Positions 23,154 through 27,932 of a stretch of DNA of 27,932 nucleotides are shown here, piece by piece. Both the position numbers and the translations under genes were made by a program. Position 1 is the stretch's first letter; the number at the start of each line of letters is the position of its first letter. The stretch spans positions 1 through 27,932 of the forward strand of contig NZ_JAHAIF010000036.1 in NCBI RefSeq assembly GCF_018372875.1, given 5' to 3'. Source of the stretch: Clostridium sp. (GTDB lineage: Bacteria > Bacillota > Clostridia > Clostridiales > Clostridiaceae). Under the pieces are notes generated by a model that worked only from the letters and a program-made list of their open reading frames with translations, ran no database searches and was not told the DNA's origin.

Positions 23154-23780
23154 TTACCCTATATGTTTTAATATTATTTCTTTAACGTCCTCAAATACCT
23201 CTTCAATTGATTTAGATGCATCAATTTTTATCATTTTATCGTTTGTTTTTAATACTTCATTATATCCTTCTCTAACTTTATTATGAAATTCTAATTTTTC
23301 TTTGTCTAATCTATTTACCTCTCTACTAGAGTTCTTTTTTATTCTATCCAATCCTATAGAGGGTTCTATATCAAATAGTATAGATAAATCTGGCATATAT
23401 TCACCTATTGCAAAGGAATTTATTTTATATATTTCTTCTATTCCGTATCCTCTTGCATATCCTTGATAAGCTAGTGAAGAATCTATAAACCTATCACATA
23501 AAACTATCTTTCCTTCTGTTAACGCTGGTATTACTTTCTCCACTAAATGTTGTCTTCTTGCAGCTGCAAAAAGTAAAGCTTCTGTTTTACCATCCATTTT
23601 TTCATTTTCAGAACTTAATATTATTCCTCTTATCTGTTCAGAAATTTTAATGCCACCTGGTTCCCTAGTTTTAACTACATCCCTATTCTCTTCAAGTAGC
23701 CAATTATATATTTTTTCTAATATTGTACTTTTACCAGATCCTTCTCCGCCCTCAAATACAATAAATAATCCTTTTTTCAT
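23154..23780 (-). CDS. tmk: Thymidylate kinase
   Basis: The protein has 208 residues. The P-loop is [11 protein letters not shown] (9-19), followed by TREPGG (dTMP site), the lid region [16 protein letters not shown] and the base-contacting [16 protein letters not shown]. It phosphorylates dTMP to dTDP. The ATG at 23780 follows AAAGAGG. It is the first gene of a run ending with the HMA-like gene. An 82-base gap before darA holds no obvious terminator. Confidence 0.97.
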   Translation of the reverse strand: MKKGLFIVFEGGEGSGKSTILEKIYNWLLEENRDVVKTREPGGIKISEQIRGIILSSENEKMDGKTEALLFAAARRQHLVEKVIPALTEGKIVLCDRFIDSSLAYQGYARGYGIEEIYKINSFAIGEYMPDLSILFDIEPSIGLDRIKKNSSREVNRLDKEKLEFHNKVREGYNEVLKTNDKMIKIDASKSIEEVFEDVKEIILKHIG

Positions 23781-23818
23781 TATTAATAACCTCTTTCGTT
23801 ATCTATATTAGTAATGTT

Positions 23819-23846
23819 ATTATATCATCTCTTACAATAAATTCAA
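23819..23846 (-). promoter_or_regulatory. tmk operon promoter
   Basis: TTGAAT (23841-23846), 16 bases and TATAAT (23819-23824) on the minus strand, with TGA preceding the -10, form an extended -10 promoter 38 bases before the tmk ATG. Confidence 0.75.
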
Positions 23847-23893
23847 AAGCATTATAATCCAATATTATCCTTATAAGCTATTATATATTCATC

Positions 23894-23922
23894 TTGCTTT
23901 CATAATATTTTTCCTATATTAA
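23894..23922 (+). promoter_or_regulatory. Tentative promoter of the M20-like gene
   Basis: TTGCTT (23894-23899), 17 bases and TATTAA (23917-23922) on the plus strand lie 41 bases upstream of the ATG at 23964. Match quality is moderate; no better pair is visible. Confidence 0.35.
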
Positions 23923-23963
23923 GATAAAACTAATATAAATAATATATATTAGGAGGTTTTATT

Positions 23964-25118
23964 ATGAAACAAGAGATGATATCATTTCTAACCGAACACT
24001 TTAATGACATAAAAAATATATGTGAGTATTTATATAAAAATCCTGAAGAAAGCTACAAAGAAGAAAAATCATCTTCATATATTTGCGAAGTATTAAAAAA
24101 ATATAACTTTAATATTAAAAAGAATTATTTAGATATTCCAAATTCATTCTATGCTAGTAAGGGAAGTGGATATCCTAAGATATGTTTTCTTTGTGAATAT
24201 GATGCTATTAAAGAAAAAGGACATATAACAGGGCACAATGCATTAGCTGCAATATCTATTGGTGCATCTATTTCCGTAGGGGAAATAGTAGAACAGGCTA
24301 GTGGAACAGTTATTATTATAGGATGCCCCGGAGAATATCTAGGAGGAACTAAACTTACTTTAGTAAAGCAAGGAGTTTTTGATGATATAGATGTAGTTAT
24401 GGAGTGTCATCCTTATAACACCACCGCTGAAAGTGGTACTTCATCAGCTATTATTCCTCTTAACATAAAATTTATTGGAAATAGCGGATTAAGTTTTCTA
24501 AGTAAAGATGAATATACTTCACTAGACTGCATATTATTAACTTTCAATATTCTAAACTTCTTGTTAAAGGGTTTCCCTAAAGATGTAGAAGTTAATTACA
24601 TACTATCAAAGGGCGGATATACTCCTTTACTAACACCTTTGGAATCTGAAGCAAAGTTCTATATTCGTGCTAAGGAATTCGAAATGGCGGAACTTGCAGA
24701 AAACAAACTACGTGAAATAGTAAGATATGTTTCCAACTTAACTCACATACCAAATAAGATTTCATTATATGAATCCTATAACGAAGAGCTTATAACAAAC
24801 AGAACTCTTTCAAGAATATTCACCCACAATTTAAAAGAAAATGGAATTATAAATATAGGTTCACCTATTGATGTTTATGCAGGACTCAGCATTGGAGCTG
24901 TTAGTAAAAAAGTACCTACAATTCACCCTTATATATCTATAAAAGATGATGAAAATATTAAATATGGTTCAACTGATTTTGCCCATTGTACAATATCTGA
25001 ATATGCTTTTGAACAGATACATAAAGCATGTGCTTCATTAGCATGTACAGCATTAGACTTAATTGAACGTGAAGACCTTCTTCAGGAAATAAAACAAGAA
25101 TTCTATAATAAAAAATAG
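23964..25118 (+). CDS. M20D-family peptidase/amidohydrolase homologue with altered metal site
   Basis: This 384-residue protein follows the M20D (AbgB/aminoacylase-like) plan: an N-terminal catalytic half, a lid insertion near 170-270, and a C-terminal half ending GSTDFAHCTISEYAFE. The metal motif GHACGHN is GHITGHN (86-92), with Thr for the Cys ligand. The catalytic/bridging Glu-Glu of GTPAEE is CPGEYL (121-126), with Tyr for the second Glu. ECHP (147-150) keeps its His. The start follows TAGGAGG. Either metal binding is remodelled or the protein is no longer an ordinary hydrolase; substrate unknown. No substrate transporter lies beside it. Its stop codon falls inside the terminator stem. 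Confidence 0.85.
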   Translation: MKQEMISFLTEHFNDIKNICEYLYKNPEESYKEEKSSSYICEVLKKYNFNIKKNYLDIPNSFYASKGSGYPKICFLCEYDAIKEKGHITGHNALAAISIGASISVGEIVEQASGTVIIIGCPGEYLGGTKLTLVKQGVFDDIDVVMECHPYNTTAESGTSSAIIPLNIKFIGNSGLSFLSKDEYTSLDCILLTFNILNFLLKGFPKDVEVNYILSKGGYTPLLTPLESEAKFYIRAKEFEMAELAENKLREIVRYVSNLTHIPNKISLYESYNEELITNRTLSRIFTHNLKENGIINIGSPIDVYAGLSIGAVSKKVPTIHPYISIKDDENIKYGSTDFAHCTISEYAFEQIHKACASLACTALDLIEREDLLQEIKQEFYNKK

Positions 25119-25139
25119 AGCAAGACCTGCTCTATTTTT
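25111..25139. terminator. Shared terminator overlapping the ends of two convergent genes
   Basis: AAAAATAGAGCA (25111-25122) and TGCTCTATTTTT (25128-25139) pair perfectly over 12 bases with a five-base loop and flanking T-runs. The M20-like gene's TAG lies within the left arm, and the opposing gene's stop begins at 25140. Confidence 0.85.
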
Positions 25140-25628
25140 TTAAACTGCTTTTTTATATTTTGCTATTCTTCTCATAAAATCTTCACTTGGTTCAAAATTA
25201 AATATACTTACTTTATTCTCCTTCTTATATACACAATAAACTTTATCATGCCCAAACAGTTCGCAACTATACTTTCCTGTGCATTTTAATCTATATTCCT
25301 TTGGTATGTCCTTCCTTTTACCTAGATAAAGAATATCAGATAGTTTAATGCTTTCTAAATTAGTTTCATTTCCATGAGATATTTTATTAATAATTAGCTT
25401 GTCCGCTATTAACGAATACTTATACGCAATCTTACAACTAAGATACTCTAATATTATAAAAATAATTGTAAATACCAATAATGTAAATTCACATACCTTT
25501 AAAACAAATACGTTCTCAATTCTTAATGCTTGTATTCCTTCTACAATGTATAACACACAAGTAATTAATAAAAGTATTAAAGCGATAACATGTGTTCTTT
25601 TTCGCTCAACTACTTCTTTATGCATCAT
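25140..25628 (-). CDS. Small membrane protein: two TM helices plus soluble C-terminal domain
   Basis: The protein has 162 residues from ATG 25628 (MMHKEVVERKR), chosen because GGGGG precedes it by eight bases. The longer frame to 25682 has no ribosome binding site, and a TATAAT (25674-25679) lies within that extension. Hydrophobic helices span about residues 12-31 and 44-65. The last 95 residues are a soluble, beta-rich-looking domain (YKYSLIADKLIINKIS, then SDILYLGKRKDIP and YCVYKKENKVSIFNFEPS), with the layout of bacterial PH-like domains. I cannot name a family with confidence and assign no function. It is transcribed towards the M20-like gene. Confidence 0.8.
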   Translation of the reverse strand: MMHKEVVERKRTHVIALILLLITCVLYIVEGIQALRIENVFVLKVCEFTLLVFTIIFIILEYLSCKIAYKYSLIADKLIINKISHGNETNLESIKLSDILYLGKRKDIPKEYRLKCTGKYSCELFGHDKVYCVYKKENKVSIFNFEPSEDFMRRIAKYKKAV

Positions 25629-25673
25629 AATATTTTCCCCCAGATAATAAGTAATTCTAAGACGATAATTGTG

Positions 25674-25898
25674 ATTATACATAGCTTTATTAAATTAATC
25701 CATATCCAAATTATTTGATAATCTATATTAATATTCCATATTTCCTTCTTTATCTGATTTATTAACTAATATCATAGTAAACGTCTATTTTACTATGCTT
25801 TATTGCTCTTTTTAAAATGATAACCTTTTTATCCTTTTACTTTAATTATTATTTATAAAATAGTATAATAAACATGTATAAAATAGGAGGTCTTTAAT
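25674..25898. other. Intergenic region between the membrane protein gene and corA
   Basis: The gap contains a minus-strand TATAAT (25674-25679) for the membrane protein gene. It also holds a 9-bp inverted repeat CATAGTAAA (25773-25781) / TTTACTATG (25789-25797), and the corA promoter at 25841-25869. The inverted repeat has no T-run immediately beside it on either strand and may be an operator or a weak RNA hairpin. I see no Mg2+ riboswitch (M-box) signature. Confidence 0.5.
25841..25869 (+). promoter_or_regulatory. corA promoter
   Basis: TTTAAT (25841-25846), 17 bases and a perfect TATAAT (25864-25869) lie 29 bases before the corA ATG at 25899, which itself follows AGGAGG. Confidence 0.6.
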
Positions 25899-26843
25899 AT
25901 GATTCAGATATATAAAAGTTCCAGTGAGAATAATTCTTCTCTTACTCTGCTAGATAATATTGAAACTGGATGTTGGATAAATGTAGTTGCACCTTCTGAC
26001 GAAGAACTACTTCTTATATCTAAGAAAACTAGCGTACCTCTTGAATTCTTAAAAGCTCCATTAGATGATGAAGAAACTTCAAGAATTGACATAGAAGATG
26101 GTAATATGATAGTTATAGTAGATATTCCTTTTACAGAGATGGAAGATAACTCACTAACGTATGATACATATCCTTTAGCTATTATACATACAGAAAACTT
26201 CCTTATAACAGTGTGTTTAAAGAATAGTAAAGTTCTTACTGATTTCATAAATGGTAAAATCAAATCATTCTTTACATTTAAAAAATCAAGATTTATATTA
26301 CAGATATTAAATAGAATATCTACATATTATCTTTTATATCTAAGACAAATAGATAAGAAAAGTTTAATGATTGAAAAGAGACTCCATAAATCTATGAAAA
26401 ATAGAGAACTTATACAGTTACATTCTCTAGAAAAATCACTGGTTTATTTCTCTACATCCTTAAAAGCTAATGAAATTACCTTAGAAAAGCTACTTAAAGT
26501 TGAAGTAATGCAAAAGTATTCTGAGGATAAAGATGTATTAGAAGATGTTATAATTGAAAATAAACAGGCTATAGAAATGACAGAAATATATAGTAACATA
26601 TTAGCTAGTACTATGGACTTCTTTGCTTCAGTTATTTCTAATAACCTTAATATAGTAATGAAAATTTTAGCATCTCTTACTATATTAATGGCTATACCAA
26701 CCATAATGTCTGGTATATATGGTATGAATGTAGACTTACCTTTTCAACAAGAACCATACGCATTCTTGTTAGTTATGGGGATAACATTTAGTATTTGTGG
26801 ATTAGTAGCATTTATATTATACAAAAAAGATATGTTCAGTTAA
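25899..26843 (+). CDS. corA: CorA-family magnesium/divalent cation transporter
   Basis: This is a 314-residue CorA channel. A cytosolic N-terminal alpha/beta domain is followed by the long stalk helix (about 155-250). Two C-terminal transmembrane helices (about 252-273 and 287-308) flank the signature GMN at 275-277 in SGIYGMNVDLPF. The acidic loop between them is short. It forms homopentamers in the membrane and moves Mg2+ (or Co2+/Ni2+). The terminator at 26880-26908 ends its transcript. Confidence 0.96.
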   Translation: MIQIYKSSSENNSSLTLLDNIETGCWINVVAPSDEELLLISKKTSVPLEFLKAPLDDEETSRIDIEDGNMIVIVDIPFTEMEDNSLTYDTYPLAIIHTENFLITVCLKNSKVLTDFINGKIKSFFTFKKSRFILQILNRISTYYLLYLRQIDKKSLMIEKRLHKSMKNRELIQLHSLEKSLVYFSTSLKANEITLEKLLKVEVMQKYSEDKDVLEDVIIENKQAIEMTEIYSNILASTMDFFASVISNNLNIVMKILASLTILMAIPTIMSGIYGMNVDLPFQQEPYAFLLVMGITFSICGLVAFILYKKDMFS

Positions 26844-26879
26844 CACATTTATACTTAAAGCATAAAATATAATAAAAAC

Positions 26880-26908
26880 AAAAGAGAGCATTACTGCTCT
26901 CTTTTTTT
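26880..26908 (+). terminator. corA terminator abutting the next ribosome binding site
   Basis: AAAAGAGAGCA (26880-26890), a four-base loop TTAC and TGCTCTCTTTT (26895-26905) form the stem, and the T-run extends to 26908. The next five bases are the GGAGG of the following gene. Confidence 0.88.
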
Positions 26909-26918
26909 GGAGGTTTTT

Positions 26919-27839
26919 ATGTTAAAAGGTAAAAAGCTTACTTCAGCATCTACAATTGGAGTTATTGCTCCTGCTTCACCTGAAAATAAGGATAAAATTG
27001 ATAAGAAGATCTGTGAATTTAAAGAATTAGGTTTTAAGATAAAGTTAGCCCCTCACCTATATAATAAATATGGACATCTAGCTGGTTCCGATATTGATAG
27101 GGCAAATGACTTACATGATATGTTTTTAGATTCATCCATTGATGGAATAGTATGTCTTAGAGGAGGTTACGGCACATCCAGATTAATATCTTATTTAGAT
27201 AAAAAAGTTATACTACAGAATCCTAAATTCTTCTGTGGATATAGCGACATAACTCTCCTACTTAACTATTTTGCTAACTTAGGTCTAATCACCTTTCATG
27301 GTCCTATGATAACATCAGACTTTAGAGATGAACTCACAAAAAGGTACTTTTTAAAAACATCTACTTGCAATACTAAAAATTTCTCATATGATTTATTAGA
27401 TCTAAATCCAAATATATCTACATATAACTTATCTTCATTTAAAGGTAGATTAGTTGGTGGAAACTTATCTATTATTTGTTCATCACTTTCAACTAAATAC
27501 GAAATCAACACAAAGGATTCTATATTATTAATAGAAGAAGTTAATGAAGCTCCCTATTGTATTGATCGAATGCTTACACATTTAATAAATAGTGGAAAAA
27601 TATATGATTGTAATGGCATCATTATAGGACATTTTACCGATTGCACACTTCCTAATTATGATAGAAGTCTTACTACTGATGAAGTTATACTTAATCGTCT
27701 TCTGCCTCTTAATATCCCTCTTATTATAGGTATGCCTTTAGGCCATAGCTATCCTAATATAACAATACCTATAGGTTCTCGAGCTTACTTCAATGATAAA
27801 AACATGAAGTTAACTATTAAAGATAACTTTTTATTATAA
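26919..27839 (+). CDS. LD-carboxypeptidase (peptidase S66)
   Basis: This is a 306-residue LdcA/MccF-type serine peptidase. It starts MLKGKKLTSASTIGVIAPAS. The nucleophile motif is FCGYSDIT (Ser109), the Glu lies in LLIEEVNEAPYCIDRML, and the His in IIGMPLGHSYPNITIP, so the Ser-Glu-His triad appears complete. RGGYGTSRL (81-89) is the oxyanion-side motif. Members trim the terminal D-Ala from muropeptide tetrapeptides during wall recycling, or cleave microcin C-like peptides. I cannot choose between these. ATG 26919 has GGAGG five bases upstream; the upstream TTG at 26907 is in the terminator. Transcription must read through that terminator unless a promoter was missed. Confidence 0.93.
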   Translation: MLKGKKLTSASTIGVIAPASPENKDKIDKKICEFKELGFKIKLAPHLYNKYGHLAGSDIDRANDLHDMFLDSSIDGIVCLRGGYGTSRLISYLDKKVILQNPKFFCGYSDITLLLNYFANLGLITFHGPMITSDFRDELTKRYFLKTSTCNTKNFSYDLLDLNPNISTYNLSSFKGRLVGGNLSIICSSLSTKYEINTKDSILLIEEVNEAPYCIDRMLTHLINSGKIYDCNGIIIGHFTDCTLPNYDRSLTTDEVILNRLLPLNIPLIIGMPLGHSYPNITIPIGSRAYFNDKNMKLTIKDNFLL

Positions 27840-27915
27840 AAAAGGTGTAGCGGATATTTATTTTGCTTGTTCCGTCGCAAGCTCCAAGTCACATCAAAAC
27901 AAATATCCACCCCAC
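27838..27915 (-). other. Structured GC-richer element, cut by the window edge (ncRNA 3' end, terminator or repeat)
   Basis: On the minus strand 14 bases at 27895-27908 pair with 27852-27865 throughout when one G-U pair is allowed; the plus strand would have an A-C mismatch there. An inner stem CTTG/CAAG (27878-27881 with 27866-27869) and an outer GTG/CAC lie around it. Six U follow directly (27838-27843), overlapping the last bases of the LD-carboxypeptidase stop codon. This has the form of a long intrinsic terminator or the end of a small RNA read leftward. GC content is well above the neighbourhood. Identity unknown. Confidence 0.45.
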
Positions 27916-27932
27916 GCGTACTAAAGGTAAGG

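Noticed and set aside
25629..25682. N-terminal extension of the membrane protein to 25682
   Set aside because: There is no ribosome binding site, and a TATAAT lies within it. GGGGG precedes ATG 25628.
25773..25797. Terminator upstream of corA
   Set aside because: The stem is AT-rich without an adjacent T-run, and no gene ends close upstream on the plus strand.
25870..25898. Mg2+-sensing riboswitch before corA
   Set aside because: The leader after the predicted start is under 30 bases, too short for an M-box.

Overview
The window is AT-rich chromosomal DNA of a Firmicute, most likely Clostridium sensu stricto. The grounds are A/T-rich codon use, strong GGAGG-type ribosome binding sites, a 56-residue 2[4Fe-4S] ferredoxin of the C. 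pasteurianum type, a sporulation sigma factor gene (sigH), the ctsR-mcsA-mcsB-clpC operon and a T-box leader. I see no transposase, integrase, phage gene, CRISPR array or plasmid gene. This is core chromosome with small lineage-specific pieces between conserved operons.

Layout. (a) 1-8106, all on the minus strand and read from right to left: PIN/TRAM membrane protein, ispD, a proline T-box with its own consensus promoter, proS, cysS, mrnC, rlmB, yacP (NYN nuclease-like), sigH with its own promoter, tRNA-Thr(GGT), and the first 32 codons of tuf. This is the translation and RNA-metabolism block that leads into the tuf/ribosomal region. (b) 8179-8832: a plus-strand gene for a small Cys-containing, MazG-like protein, facing disA across a shared terminator. 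(c) 8836-11283: radA-disA (DNA repair and c-di-AMP synthesis). (d) 11486-14999: a block lying between clpC and radA. It holds nagR-nagB with a NagR/DasR-type operator, an unlisted 55-codon gene behind a sigma-G-like promoter, a CPWC glutaredoxin-like gene, and a trxB-CPAC glutaredoxin operon with a CsoR-like operator in its leader. (e) 15027-19620: ctsR-mcsA-mcsB-clpC with a clear CtsR operator over the start site. (f) 19697-20637: a degenerate metallo-beta-lactamase-fold gene converging on the ferredoxin gene. (g) 20665-23846: tmk-darA-holB-ricT-HMA-like operon. (h) 23894-27839: an M20-like protein, a two-helix membrane protein, CorA and an LD-carboxypeptidase. (i) 27838-27932: a structured, GC-richer element, cut by the window edge.

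How the genes work together. DisA makes c-di-AMP, and a c-di-AMP receptor of the PstA/DarA family lies 13 kb away. CtsR represses its own operon. The McsB here has lost nearly every residue needed for arginine phosphorylation and for phospho-arginine sensing, so the CtsR/ClpC circuit is probably run differently from that of Bacillus. TrxB with a glutaredoxin partner resembles the two-component peroxiredoxin-reducing system described in C. pasteurianum. Several accessory proteins (McsB, the MBL-fold protein, the M20-like protein, the HMA-like protein) keep their fold signature but lack catalytic or metal-binding residues. That run of degenerate enzymes, the sigma-G-like small gene and the terminal structured element are the least ordinary content.
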